DNA from: CAITWD01 sp963842065
GTDB taxonomy: Bacteria; Actinomycetota; Thermoleophilia; Miltoncostaeales; Miltoncostaeaceae
Reading direction: 5' to 3'
DNA: 64,000 nt
Assembly (NCBI GenBank): GCA_963842065.1
Contig: CAWJEW010000006.1
Location: forward strand, 124,001 to 188,000
Below the pieces are notes generated by a model. That model worked only from the letters and a program-made list of their open reading frames with translations, was not told the origin of the DNA and searched no databases. A program made the translations under genes and the position numbers. Shown piece by piece: positions 32,341-41,466 of the stretch. Positions within the stretch are counted from its first letter, which is position 1, and every line of letters starts with the position of its first letter.

Positions 32341-33181
32341 TGCACTCGACGAAGATCTCGTAGTTGACGGTATCGGTCTGCGAGGGCAGGAAGTGCACCG
32401 TCCAGCCCGTCGGTGTCGTTCCGTCCGATGATGGATAGGGCTCGGACCCGATCACGACGCCCTGGGACTGGTCGAGGATGCGTCCGCCGCCACCGGTCGC
32501 CGAGCCGCTCGGGCACACGATCGACTGGCTGACCTCCAGCCCGGCTTGGCTGGAGAATGAGCTCGAGACGAGGTGGGTGGTCACACTCGCGGATCCCGAC
32601 CCGGCCGGTCCGGTCGGGCCCGCGGGACCCGTCGGTCCGGCGTTGCCCTGGGGGCCGGCCGGGCCGGTGTCGCCGGGGCTGCCCTTGGGGCCGGCTGGGC
32701 CCGAGGGTCCCGGCAGCCCCTGATCGCCTTGGGGGCCGGTCGGCCCCGTCGGCCCGACCAGCCCCGTGCCGCCCGAACTGCCCGTGCCGCCCGACCCGCC
32801 GGAGCCGACGCTCAGGGTGAGTATCTGGGTCTGCAGATCCGTCAGCAGTGCGGTGTCGACCCCGAGTTGCTGGTTGAGGGCCTGAATCTGCTGCGCCGCG
32901 GTGGACAGCTGATGGGAGGTCGTCGACAACTGGCCGGTGAGCGTCTTGACCTTTGACTGCAGGGCGGTGACCGTCGACAGCGGCGCGTACTTGACCGGCT
33001 TGGGCTTGGGCTTGGACTTCGCAAGCGCGGTCGCCCCCGAGCCCACGACGGCCAGCGGCACTCCAACGATCGCCAGCGAGGTCGCGATCGACGACCATCC
33101 GTCGCCGGGAGAAGCGGCGGCGTTCGGGGTGTCGGTCAGGCATCGGGCGCGGCTCCTCGAGATCGGTCTCGAGTCATTCAT
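32333..33181 (-). CDS. Membrane-anchored or secreted collagen-like protein
   Basis: The 282-residue product starts with a polar Arg/Ser-rich segment, then a hydrophobic stretch at about 32-54 that could be an uncleaved signal anchor, a KSKPKPKPVK spacer, and a Gln/Leu/Thr coiled coil at about 68-120. About 18 uninterrupted Gly-X-Y triplets follow (about 140-193, rich in GPT and GPA), and a C-terminal beta-rich domain of about 85 residues with one pair of Cys. The layout (coiled coil, collagen stalk, globular head) resembles bacterial surface trimeric stalk proteins; the ligand is unknown. Confidence 0.75.
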   Translation of the reverse strand: MNDSRPISRSRARCLTDTPNAAASPGDGWSSIATSLAIVGVPLAVVGSGATALAKSKPKPKPVKYAPLSTVTALQSKVKTLTGQLSTTSHQLSTAAQQIQALNQQLGVDTALLTDLQTQILTLSVGSGGSGGTGSSGGTGLVGPTGPTGPQGDQGLPGPSGPAGPKGSPGDTGPAGPQGNAGPTGPAGPTGPAGSGSASVTTHLVSSSFSSQAGLEVSQSIVCPSGSATGGGGRILDQSQGVVIGSEPYPSSDGTTPTGWTVHFLPSQTDTVNYEIFVECIN

Positions 33182-33202
33182 CGGCAGCCCGCCGAGAATC
33201 CC

Positions 33203-33768
33203 TTACGGCCTATTTGCGTCGTCTGTGCGCGTTGCGGACATCGGTGTGTCGGTACCGGCGACGACGGTGGCATGGGCCCGCGTGTTTGCGCCGAGCGCCA
33301 CCTGGCGCTCGCCAGGGCCGAGCGCCTCGGTGCGCAGCATCCGTGCCTCCAGCTCCAGCGCGCGCAGCACCTCCCGTCGTGCCCGTTCGGGGTCGTTGGC
33401 GGTGACGGCGACGCCCGCTGCGGCATCGGTCAGCCCGAGATACGCCTCGAGTGCTGCGGCGCGGACCTCACCCGACGGATGCTGGGGGATCGCGTAGCGC
33501 GCGGCCATGAGCTCCCGCTCCCAGGACCCGACGCTGTGCCGGTAGCGCTCCACGCCCACGATGGCCGTGCAGGCGAGCGCCGCCGTGACCCCGCCCGCCC
33601 GCCCGCCCGCCGCCCGATCTCGCCCAGGGCCGCCACCAGACGCGCGCGTGCGGCGGCGCTCGCCGGATCGGTGATCCATGCCCGGGCGGCGCGCGCGAGG
33701 GCCTCAGCGGCCTCGGGGCCGAGCCGGGCGGCCACCCGCCGGACGAGGCGCACGAGGGCCTCGGTCAT
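33203..33768 (-). pseudogene. Unknown protein gene, frame broken at a GCCC repeat
   Basis: The N-terminal half (ATG at 33768, Ala/Arg/Leu-rich helices such as LGPEAAEALARAARAW) and C-terminal half (MAARYAIPQHPSGEVRAAAL in another frame, ending at 33203) read as one protein of about 188 residues split by a frame change at a run of four GCCC units. Adding one unit, or one base, would restore the frame. A hydrophobic stretch (VTAALACTAIVGV) lies just after the junction. No family is recognised. It lies 36 bases downstream of the aldo/keto reductase gene. Confidence 0.5.
33593..33608. repeat. Tetranucleotide repeat (GCCC)4 inside a coding region
   Basis: Four perfect GCCC units, extended by partial units (CCCC before; GCC, GCCC after), lie exactly where the reading frame of the surrounding gene changes. 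Gain or loss of one unit shifts the frame. Confidence 0.7.
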
Positions 33769-33804
33769 CGGCGCGCGGGGCATGTGCCCGCGCGGGTCGC
33801 GACG

Positions 33805-34773
33805 CTAGCGCGCTCCCGCGTCATCGAGGGCGGCGATGTCCTGGTCCGACAGGTGCACCGCCGCCGCGTCGGCGAGTTCGGCCACCTGGGCGGTCGATGT
33901 GGCGCTGACGACCGGCGCGGTGATCCCCGGGCGGTGCTGCAGCCAGGCGATGGCGATCTGGGTTTGGGAGACACCGTGCCCTGCGGCGATGCGGTCGACG
34001 GTCTCGAGCATCCTCCATCCGCGCGGGTTCATGTAGTCCCGCTCGACTCCGGGGGCACGTCCACTGGCCGGTAGCGGCTGATCGGGCCGGTACTTCCCCG
34101 ACAGGAATCCGCGCGCCAGGGCGAAGTAGGGCGCCACGCCGAGCCCCCGCTCGCGGCACAGCTGTTCGAGGGCCCCCTCGTAGCCGTCCCGGTCGAGCAG
34201 GTTGAAATGCGGCTGATGCACCGAGAAGGCGACCAGGCCCTCTGCGGCGCTGATATCGAGCGCCTGGCGGAGGCGCTCGGCGGTGTAGTTGGATGATCCC
34301 ACCGCGTGGACGAGCCCCTGGCTGACCAGCTCGTCGAAGGCGCGCACCGTCTCGACCAGCGGTGTTGCCGGATCGTCCTCGTGGGCGTAATAGAGGTCGA
34401 TCGAGTCGACCTGTAGACGCGCGAGCGATTCCTCGACGCCGCGGCGGATGTGATCGCGCGAGAGGCCCTTCTCGAACTTGCTGGAGGCCATGCCGACCTT
34501 GGTGCCGATCACGACCCGGTTCCGGGTGCCCCGCTCGGTGAGCCACCGGCCGATGATCGCCTCGGACTCGCCGCCTTGGTGGCCCGGCACCCAGCCGGAG
34601 TAGACGTTGGCGGTGTCGATGAAGTTCCCGCCCAGCGCCAGGAACCTGTCCAGCACGGCAAACGACGCGTCGTCGTCGGCGGTCCAGCCGAAGACGTTTC
34701 CTCCCAGGCAGATCGGCGAGACATCAAGCCCGCTCGTACCGAGCGGGCGACGCGGTGACAATGGGGCGGTCAT
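33805..34773 (-). CDS. Aldo/keto reductase
   Basis: The 322-residue NADPH-dependent (beta/alpha)8-barrel oxidoreductase shows the catalytic tetrad: Asp in NFIDTANVYSGW (about 52-63) with Tyr at its end, Lys in GTKVGMA (about 92-98), and His in LYYAHEDDP (about 129-137). SSNYTAERL and the cofactor loop WLQHRPGITAPVVSATS near the C-terminus also fit the YajO/Tas-like group. Substrate is unknown. Its ATG overlaps the dapB stop (TGATG), so it is co-translated with dapB, though no role in lysine synthesis is known for this family. Confidence 0.88.
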   Translation of the reverse strand: MTAPLSPRRPLGTSGLDVSPICLGGNVFGWTADDDASFAVLDRFLALGGNFIDTANVYSGWVPGHQGGESEAIIGRWLTERGTRNRVVIGTKVGMASSKFEKGLSRDHIRRGVEESLARLQVDSIDLYYAHEDDPATPLVETVRAFDELVSQGLVHAVGSSNYTAERLRQALDISAAEGLVAFSVHQPHFNLLDRDGYEGALEQLCRERGLGVAPYFALARGFLSGKYRPDQPLPASGRAPGVERDYMNPRGWRMLETVDRIAAGHGVSQTQIAIAWLQHRPGITAPVVSATSTAQVAELADAAAVHLSDQDIAALDDAGAR

Positions 34774-35468
34774 CAATCCTCCGTCGTAAACAACAGCGGT
34801 TCGAGGCCGAGCGTCAGGCCCGGCCGCCCGGCGACATGGCGCACGGCGAGCAGTACGCCGGGCATGAAGCTCTCGCGCGAGAGCGAATCGTGGCGGATCG
34901 TCAGCGTCTCACCGAGCCCGCCCAGGATGACCTCCTGGTGCGCCACGAGGCCGGGCAGGCGCACGGAGTGGATCACCGGTTCGCCCTCCATGAGCGCGGC
35001 GGTGCGCAGGGCGGTGCCCGAGGGCGCATCGAGCTTGGTGTCGTGGTGGAGCTCGATGATCTCGGCGCGAGCCATGTGGCGTGACGCCTCGGCGGCGAAG
35101 CGCATCATCAGAACCGCGCCGACGGCGAAGTTCGGAGCGATGACGACGTTGGCAGGTCCGGCATCCGCCCGTGCGCGGATCTCGTCCAGCTGGTCGTCGG
35201 TGAGCCCGGTCGTGCCAATCACCCCGTGGACGCCAGCGGTGAGGTAGGCGCACGTGTTGTCAAACACGAACGCCGGCTGGGTGAAGTCGACGGCGACGTC
35301 GACCCCTCCGGTCTGGAGCGCCGCGGCGACGTCGGTGAACACGCCCGGTCCCGGAGGCAGGGCCGGGTCGACCCGGGCTGCGACCTGCATGCCGTCGGCG
35401 GCCGTGACCGCGTCGACGACCGCGCTGCCCATGCGTCCGGCGGCTCCGGTCACCATCACGCGGATCAT
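34773..35468 (-). CDS. dapB: 4-hydroxy-tetrahydrodipicolinate reductase
   Basis: DapB reduces the DapA product with NAD(P)H. The 231-residue product has the dinucleotide loop VTGAAGRMGSAV (about 6-17), the VDFTQP segment (about 60-65), GTTGLTDDQ, APNFAVGAVLMMRFA, and the DapB signature IIELHHDTKLDAPSGTA (about 138-154, catalytic His-His and Lys). It is slightly shorter than E. coli DapB, as in other actinobacteria. It overlaps the M16 peptidase gene by four bases (ATGA). Confidence 0.94.
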   Translation of the reverse strand: MIRVMVTGAAGRMGSAVVDAVTAADGMQVAARVDPALPPGPGVFTDVAAALQTGGVDVAVDFTQPAFVFDNTCAYLTAGVHGVIGTTGLTDDQLDEIRARADAGPANVVIAPNFAVGAVLMMRFAAEASRHMARAEIIELHHDTKLDAPSGTALRTAALMEGEPVIHSVRLPGLVAHQEVILGGLGETLTIRHDSLSRESFMPGVLLAVRHVAGRPGLTLGLEPLLFTTED

Positions 35469-36784
35469 CGGGCGAGCGCCTCCCGTCGGAGGTCGAGCGC
35501 AGCGGCGTCCGCCAGATGCGGCGTCACGTTGGCGATACCGGCGCGAATGAGGTCCGGGTTGGGTCCGACCGCGGCGACGCTCATGGCGTCAGGCTGCCAG
35601 AAGTCGGCGGCGAGCGCCTGGATGTCCTGGGCCCGAACGGCCTCGACGCGGTCGATGATCTCGTCGATCGTCAAGAGCTCGGTGTCGGTGACCACGGCCC
35701 GGCCGAGGCGGTTCATGCGCGTGCCGGGCGACTCTGTGCCGAGCACCAGGCGGCCCTTGAGGTGGTCCTTGGCGCGTCGCAGCTCGACATCGGGTACCGG
35801 TTCGTCACGCAGTTTGCGCAGTTCGGCCTGGATCACCGAGCAGCAGGTCGCCAGGTTGTCCTCGCGCGTGCCCAGGTGGACCACCACCTGACCGGCGTCG
35901 GCGTAACCGGCGGTGTAGCTGCCGACCGAATACGCCAGGCCCCGCTTCTCGCGGACCTCCTGGAACAGGCGGCTGCTCATCAGTCCGCCGAGGATCGTGT
36001 CGAGCACCGCCTGGGCATGCCGGCGCGGATCCGATCGCGTCAGGCCCGTACCGCCGATGCACAGGTGCACCTGCTCGGTGGGCTTTTGCAGCAACACCAG
36101 CCGCGAGCCGCCAGTCCGTGCCGGGACCGGTGCCTCCGGCGCGCCGCCTCCGGGCAGATCGGCCAACAGCGCATCGGCGAGCGCCACCAGGGCGTCGTGA
36201 TCGATGTTGCCCGCGGCAGCGACGACCATGTTGGGCGCGCGGTAGTGGTCGGCGTGGTAGGCGGCGATGTCCGCCTTGGGGATGTTGGCGACGACCTCGG
36301 CGGTCCCGATCACGGGCCGTCCGAGGGGCTGGTCCGGGAAGATGGCCCGGGCAAGCAGGTCGTGGACCTGATCCTCGGGATCGTCGGCGTACATGGCGAT
36401 TTCCTCGCAGACGACTTCGCGCTCCTGGTCGAGCTCCGCGAAGATCGGGCGCACGAGCATGTCGGCGATGACCGGGACGCCGCGCTCGAGGATTTCGTCG
36501 AGTACGCGGATGTAGACGACGGTGTAGTCGCGCCCGGTGGCCGCGTTCACCTCGCCGCCGAACCCATCGAAGATCTGTGCGATCTGCTCGGCCGTGTACT
36601 GCGGTGTGCCCTTGAACAGCAGGTGCTCAAGGAAGTGCGAGACGCCCGCCTGGGCGGGCGTCTCGAAACGTGATCCCACACCGATCCAGATACCGAGAGC
36701 CACGGAGCGGACACCCGACATCGGCTCGCTGACGACGCGCAGACCGCGGGATGTCGTATCCAAACGGGGGCGGTCGCCAGCCAC
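35465..36784 (-). CDS. M16-family zinc metallopeptidase (processing-peptidase-like)
   Basis: The 439-residue product has the inverted zinc motif HFLEHLLFKGT (H-x-x-E-H, about 50-60), the third ligand in VVCEEIAMYADDPED (about 124-138), and the R/Y-containing C-terminal half (REKRGLAYSVGSYTAGYADAG). This is the small, soluble mitochondrial-processing-peptidase-like group that typically follows pnp in bacteria. No signal peptide is seen, so it is cytoplasmic; the substrate peptides are unknown. The GTG start lies two bases after the pnp stop. Confidence 0.92.
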   Translation of the reverse strand: MAGDRPRLDTTSRGLRVVSEPMSGVRSVALGIWIGVGSRFETPAQAGVSHFLEHLLFKGTPQYTAEQIAQIFDGFGGEVNAATGRDYTVVYIRVLDEILERGVPVIADMLVRPIFAELDQEREVVCEEIAMYADDPEDQVHDLLARAIFPDQPLGRPVIGTAEVVANIPKADIAAYHADHYRAPNMVVAAAGNIDHDALVALADALLADLPGGGAPEAPVPARTGGSRLVLLQKPTEQVHLCIGGTGLTRSDPRRHAQAVLDTILGGLMSSRLFQEVREKRGLAYSVGSYTAGYADAGQVVVHLGTREDNLATCCSVIQAELRKLRDEPVPDVELRRAKDHLKGRLVLGTESPGTRMNRLGRAVVTDTELLTIDEIIDRVEAVRAQDIQALAADFWQPDAMSVAAVGPNPDLIRAGIANVTPHLADAAALDLRREALAR

Positions 36785-36786
36785 GG

Positions 36787-38991
36787 CTAGTCCTCTTCGC
36801 TCAGTCGGCGGCGCCGACGGCGGGGCGGGCGCGACTGGCCGGCCTCGATCACGGCGTCTTCCTCACCCGCGTCGAAGCCGTCGCCGGGCACCGGCTCGCC
36901 GACGTCCTCCAGGCCGACGATCCGCAGGCCGATGCGACCGCGGGCCTTGTCGACCTCGACGACCCGCACGTCGACCACGTCACCGCGGTTGATGACGTCC
37001 TCGACCTTCTCGACGCGGCCGGTAGACAGGTTGGAGATGTGCAGCAGACCGTCGACGCCCTTGGTGAGTTCCACGAAGGCACCGAAGGTCGTCGTCTTGA
37101 CCACCTTGGCACCGTTGAAGGTGTCGCCGACTTCGACGTCCTTGGTCATCGCCCGGATCTGCTCCACGCAGGCCGTGGCCTTCGCACCCTCGACGCCGTA
37201 GACACTGACGGTCCCGTCGTCCTCGATCGAGATCTCGACGTTGTACTCGGCCTCGAGGCCGCGAATCGTCTCGCCACCCTTGCCGATGACCGTGCCGATG
37301 CGCTCCGGGTCGATCTTGATCGCGGTGATGCGCGGAGCGAAGTCCGACAGCTCGGCGCGCGGCGCAGAGATCGCGGTGCCCATGATCCCGAGGATGTGCA
37401 GCCGGCCGTGGCGGGCCTGCTCGAGCGCATCGCGCAAGATCTGGAAGGTCACGCCGCTGATCTTGATGTCCATCTGCAGCGCGGTGATGCCGGCCTCCGT
37501 GCCGGCGACCTTGAAGTCCATGTCGCCGAGGTGGTCCTCGTCGCCTTGGATGTCGGTGAGGATGACGTAGTCGTCGCCCTCGCGGATGAGGCCCATCGCA
37601 ATGCCGGCGACCGGCCGCGGGATGTTCACGCCGGCGTCCAAGAGCGCGAGGGTCGATCCGCAGACCGATGCCATCGAGGATGAGCCGTTGGACTCAAGGG
37701 TCTCCGAGACCAGCCGAAGCGTGTACGGGAACGCGGTTTCGTCCGGGATCATCGGCACCAGCGCCCGCTCGGCGAGCGCGCCGTGTCCGATGTCGCGGCG
37801 CTTGGGCCCGCGCATCGGCCCGGACTCCCCCACCGAGAACGGTGGGAAGTTGTAGTGGTGGATGAAGCGCTTGGTGGTCTCGATGCCCAGGCCGTCGATC
37901 CGCTGGGCGTCCTTGAGGGTCCCCAGCGCCACGACCGTCAGCACCTGGGTCTCACCGCGGGTGAACAGCCCCGAGCCGTGGGTCCGCGGGGTGACCCCAA
38001 CCTCCACCGAGATCGGGCGGATCTCGTCGCTGGAACGCCCGTCGGGGCGGCGCTTGTCGACGGCGATGCGACGACGGATGATCGTCTTTTCCAGACTTTC
38101 GAACGCACGGTTCAACGATGCGCGGTCGTCGGGCGTGGACTCCTCGCCGAGGAGGGTCTCGGCGGCGGCTGCGCGGACGTCGGCGACCTTGTCGCGGCGC
38201 TCGAGCTTGCCCTGCTCCAGGGTCGCTTCCTCCAGCTGTTCGAGGACGGCGGCCTGGACTCGGCTGAGCATGTCCGGGTCGACGTCGACGGAGGTGACTT
38301 CCCACTTTTGCTTGCCGGCGATGCGGGCGAGCTCGAGCTGTGCGGCGCACAGCTTCTTGATCTCGTCGTGCGCGATCGCGAGGGCTTCGAGCAGCGCCTC
38401 CTCGTCGACCTCGTTGGCACCGGCCTCGACCATCGAGATGGCCTCGGCGGTCCCGGCGACGATGAGGTCCAGGTCGGATTCCTCGATCTCCTGAAGGGTC
38501 GGGTTGATGATGAAGTCATCGCCAATGAGCCCGATCCGCACGGCGCCGACCGGGCCGAGGAACGGCAGGTCGGAGATCGTCAGTGCGGCCGACGCGCCGT
38601 TGATGCACAGGATGTCGAAGGCGTTGACCTGATCAACGCTCATGACGGTCGCGATGACCTGGATCTCGTTGCGGAAGCCCTTGGGCCACAGTGGCCGGAT
38701 CGGCCGGTCGGTCATGCGGGCGGTCAGGATTGCGCGCTCGCTCGGGCGGCTTTCGCGCTTGATGAACCCGCCCGGGATCTTGCCGGCGGCGTACATGCGC
38801 TCTTCGACATCGACGGTCAGCGGGAAGAAGTCGACGCCCTCCCGCGGCGTGCGTGAGCCGACAGCGGTCACCAGGACCAGGTTGTCGCCTGAGCGCACAA
38901 CGACGGCGCCGTTTGCCTGCTTGGCCAGCTTGCCCGTCTCGAACGTAATCGGGGTGCCCCCGACGTCTGCCTTTACGACCGCTAGTGCCAT
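36787..38991 (-). CDS. pnp: Polyribonucleotide nucleotidyltransferase (PNPase)
   Basis: PNPase degrades RNA 3'-5' by phosphorolysis and also makes RNA tails. The 734-residue product has two RNase PH domains (about 1-215 with GGFIKRESRPSERAILT, and about 310-545 with the catalytic GDEDHLGDMDFKVAGT), a KH domain at about 555-615 (IGTVIGKGGETIRG) and an S1 domain at about 625-695 (FGAFVELTKGVDGLLHIS). The tail is basic (PPRRRRRRLS). ATG at 38991, spaced seven bases from GAGG, is preferred to the frame start at 39003. Confidence 0.95.
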   Translation of the reverse strand: MALAVVKADVGGTPITFETGKLAKQANGAVVVRSGDNLVLVTAVGSRTPREGVDFFPLTVDVEERMYAAGKIPGGFIKRESRPSERAILTARMTDRPIRPLWPKGFRNEIQVIATVMSVDQVNAFDILCINGASAALTISDLPFLGPVGAVRIGLIGDDFIINPTLQEIEESDLDLIVAGTAEAISMVEAGANEVDEEALLEALAIAHDEIKKLCAAQLELARIAGKQKWEVTSVDVDPDMLSRVQAAVLEQLEEATLEQGKLERRDKVADVRAAAAETLLGEESTPDDRASLNRAFESLEKTIIRRRIAVDKRRPDGRSSDEIRPISVEVGVTPRTHGSGLFTRGETQVLTVVALGTLKDAQRIDGLGIETTKRFIHHYNFPPFSVGESGPMRGPKRRDIGHGALAERALVPMIPDETAFPYTLRLVSETLESNGSSSMASVCGSTLALLDAGVNIPRPVAGIAMGLIREGDDYVILTDIQGDEDHLGDMDFKVAGTEAGITALQMDIKISGVTFQILRDALEQARHGRLHILGIMGTAISAPRAELSDFAPRITAIKIDPERIGTVIGKGGETIRGLEAEYNVEISIEDDGTVSVYGVEGAKATACVEQIRAMTKDVEVGDTFNGAKVVKTTTFGAFVELTKGVDGLLHISNLSTGRVEKVEDVINRGDVVDVRVVEVDKARGRIGLRIVGLEDVGEPVPGDGFDAGEEDAVIEAGQSRPPRRRRRRLSEED

Positions 38992-39007
38992 CTCATTCCT
39001 CATCTCT

Positions 39008-39029
39008 GCTGGGACCCCCTGGTCCCAGC
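39008..39029 (-). promoter_or_regulatory. Hairpin in the pnp leader
   Basis: GCTGGGACC and GGTCCCAGC form a perfect nine-bp stem with a CCCT/AGGG loop, 17 bases before the pnp start. In E. coli a leader stem is the RNase III site for pnp autocontrol; a similar role here is inference. It may instead terminate or process the rpsO message. Confidence 0.45.
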
Positions 39030-39158
39030 GCTCCAGTGGGGCCCCAGCATCGACCGATGCCGACGACCAGCGTCAATTTCTCGGGTTCGTTGAACTGCCT
39101 GATGGACCGCACGGTCGGGCACGTGCCCCAAGCATCGGTCCGGATGCACGCCGGGGTC

Positions 39159-39425
39159 TTAACGGCGCAGCCCCAGCTGCGCGACCAGCGCCCGGTACCC
39201 CTCGAGGTCCGTGCGCTGCAGGTAGTTCAGCAACCGGCGGCGGCGACCGACCATCTTCAGCAGGCCGCGGCGTGAATGATGATCCTTCTTGTGGACGCGC
39301 AGGTGCTCGGTGAGCTCGTTGATGCGCGTCGTGAGCATCGCGATCTGCACCTGGGCCGACCCTGTGTCGCCCTCGTGACGTGCGTGCGTGCCCATGATCT
39401 CGAGCTTTTGCTCACGTGTCAGCAA
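39159..39425 (-). CDS. rpsO: Ribosomal protein S15
   Basis: S15 binds 16S rRNA early in 30S assembly and forms an intersubunit bridge. The 88-residue product matches the family throughout: GDTGSAQVQIAMLTTRINELTEHLRVHKKDHHSRRGL and GRRRRLLNYLQ are diagnostic (read here in segments such as GSAQVQIA, HKKDHHSRRGLL). The start is TTG at 39425, ten bases after AGGAG; no ATG is available in frame nearby. It precedes pnp as in many bacteria. Confidence 0.96.
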   Translation of the reverse strand: MLTREQKLEIMGTHARHEGDTGSAQVQIAMLTTRINELTEHLRVHKKDHHSRRGLLKMVGRRRRLLNYLQRTDLEGYRALVAQLGLRR

Positions 39426-39634
39426 ACTGTTGCTTCTCCTGATTCGGCCGCGGCGCCGCCGTGTGGCCGCACCGGGTCATATGGCGACCGGCTCCGGGCG
39501 GCCGACGGGGTGTCGGTCGTCCTGCCACCGGTACACGTCGTCGTGCACGGTCGGCTCGGAGCGGTCAGTTCGGCCTGGAGGGTAGCAAACCGGCCCGCGC
39601 TCACGCCGCCGGGCGGGCCCGGCCCGACGTGCGA

Positions 39635-40591
39635 CTATCGGGGCGGCGCGGCTCCGACGCGCGCACGGGTCTCGGCGATGTCGTGATGGATCTGCGCCAC
39701 CAGCTCGGAGGGCTCGGTGAAGCGCCGTTCATCGCGCAGTCGGCTGACGAACTCGACCCGCATGGTCTCGCCGTAGAGGTCTGGGCCTTCCCAGTCGAGC
39801 ATGAACGCCTCGATGCGGACCGGGTCGCGCTCCTGGGCGGTGTGAAAGGTCGGAGCGACGCCGACGTTGATGGCCGCCACCGCGGTGCCGTAGCGGGTCG
39901 TCGCGCGTCCCGCGTAGACGCCCTTGCCGGGGATTGCGGCGGTGGCGGGCGCCTCGATGTTGGCGGTCGGCAGCCCGAGCGCGCGTCCGCGCTGCTCGCC
40001 CACGACCACGACGCCTTCGACGGCGTGGGGACGTCCAAGCAGTTCACCGGCCTCGTCCAGGCGCCCCTCGGTGATGAGCCGCCGGATGCGGGTCGATGAG
40101 ATCGGTTTGCCGTCATAGCTGGCGACGATTGCGGGCGAGATGACCTCGACCCCGCGCGCCCGCCCGTAGGCGCGCATCCCGGCCGCGGTGCCGGTGCCGC
40201 CGCTGCCGAAGCGAAAGTTGTCCCCCACCACGACGATCTCCGCGCCCAGCGGCGGTGAGGCGATCATGTCCACGAAGCGATCCGCGCGGATGCGCGAGAA
40301 TGCACGGGTAAACGGCAGGATCAGCAGCTCGTCCACCTCCAGGGACGCGATCAGCTCGGCCTTGAGGTCCACTGGCGTCAGGACCGTGGTCTTGAGCTCG
40401 GGTCGCAGCACCGCGATCGGGTGCGGCTCGAAGGTCATCACCATGACCGGGATGCCGCGGGCCCGTCCCAGCGCGCGGGCCTCGGCGATGATCTGGCGGT
40501 GGCCCAGGTGGACCCCGTCGAAGGTGCCGATCGCGACGGCGCGCCGACGGTCGCCGACCGGCAGTTCCCCGAGCGAGGCGTACGTTTTCAC
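39635..40591 (-). CDS. ribF: Bifunctional riboflavin kinase/FAD synthetase
   Basis: RibF phosphorylates riboflavin to FMN and adenylates FMN to FAD. The 318-residue product has the N-terminal nucleotidyltransferase domain with IGTFDGVHLGHRQII (about 21-35) and STRIRRLITEGRLDEA (about 167-182), and the C-terminal flavokinase domain with GRALGLPTANIEAP (about 204-217) and the catalytic Glu in RIEAFMLDW. It overlaps truB by four bases in the infB-rpsO supercluster. No FMN riboswitch is seen nearby. Confidence 0.94.
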   Translation of the reverse strand: MKTYASLGELPVGDRRRAVAIGTFDGVHLGHRQIIAEARALGRARGIPVMVMTFEPHPIAVLRPELKTTVLTPVDLKAELIASLEVDELLILPFTRAFSRIRADRFVDMIASPPLGAEIVVVGDNFRFGSGGTGTAAGMRAYGRARGVEVISPAIVASYDGKPISSTRIRRLITEGRLDEAGELLGRPHAVEGVVVVGEQRGRALGLPTANIEAPATAAIPGKGVYAGRATTRYGTAVAAINVGVAPTFHTAQERDPVRIEAFMLDWEGPDLYGETMRVEFVSRLRDERRFTEPSELVAQIHHDIAETRARVGAAPPR

Positions 40592-41466
40592 GTCCGCTCC
40601 GGGTCGATGAACACGCGCATCGGCCGCAGCGTCGCTCCGTCGGCCGCGGCGATGGCAACGAGCTCGCCGTCGACGGAGAGCACCGCGACCTCCCCCCGCA
40701 TGGCCGTGTTCTCCAGGTGGCGGCCGTGGGCGAGCGCGTGCGCCTCCGATGGCACGGCGACAATGGTCGGCATATCGGCGAGCAGTGTGGTCAACGGCAC
40801 GGGCGCGACGTAAGGGACCTGGTCGGGCGCGACCGCATCGGCGACCCGGAGCCGGCCAACCGCGGTGCGCCGCAGTGCTTGGCAGTATGCACCGCAGCCG
40901 AGCAGCTCGCCGAGATCGACGGCGACCTGGCGTATGTAGGTGCCCGTGGTGACCTCAAGCGCAAGGGCCAGTTCGGCCGCCGCCGGGCGGTAGTCGATCA
41001 GCTCGAGCCCGAGGATTCGTATTTCGCGCTCGGGAGTCTCGACGCGCTCGCCCCGGCGCGCGCGCTCGTAGAGCCGTTGCCCGTCCACATGGACCGCCGA
41101 ATACAGCGGCACCCGCTGGGTCGTGCGTGCCGCGATGACCCCGAGGGCCTCGGCGATCGCGGCATGCTCGGGCACGGGCCCCCCCGGAGTAATCGGGCCC
41201 TCGGGGTCGCCGGTCGCCGAGCGGGCCCCGAGCCGAATCGTTGCCTGGTATGACTTGGCGCTCGCGCTGAGGCGATCGGCCAGTCGCGTGGCGCGCCCGG
41301 CGAGGATGACGAGCAGGCCCGTCGCGAACGGATCGAGGGTGCCTGCGTGGCCGACTTTGGTCCCGCGGGGCAGGCGCCGGCGGATGTCGCGCACGATGTC
41401 ATGGGAGGTTGGGCCGGCCGGCTTATCGACGAGCCACGCCCGGGCATCGAGGCGCTCAGCGCTCAC
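40588..41466 (-). CDS. truB: tRNA pseudouridine-55 synthase
   Basis: TruB makes the universal pseudouridine at position 55 in the tRNA T-loop. The 292-residue product has WLVDKPAGPTSHDIV (about 11-25), GHAGTLDPFATGLL (about 38-51, catalytic Asp), and the GTYIRQVAVDLGELLG segment (about 174-189), with a short C-terminal PUA-like region. GTG at 41466 overlaps the nrnA stop by 11 bases and gives the standard N-terminus; the longer frame to 41514 is rejected. Confidence 0.93.
   Translation of the reverse strand: MSAERLDARAWLVDKPAGPTSHDIVRDIRRRLPRGTKVGHAGTLDPFATGLLVILAGRATRLADRLSASAKSYQATIRLGARSATGDPEGPITPGGPVPEHAAIAEALGVIAARTTQRVPLYSAVHVDGQRLYERARRGERVETPEREIRILGLELIDYRPAAAELALALEVTTGTYIRQVAVDLGELLGCGAYCQALRRTAVGRLRVADAVAPDQVPYVAPVPLTTLLADMPTIVAVPSEAHALAHGRHLENTAMRGEVAVLSVDGELVAIAAADGATLRPMRVFIDPERT

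Noticed and set aside
35516..36673. Long plus-strand frames under the M16, pnp, rnj and ftsK genes
   Set aside because: Each is in register with a well-supported minus-strand gene and lacks family motifs; they are complementary-strand shadows.
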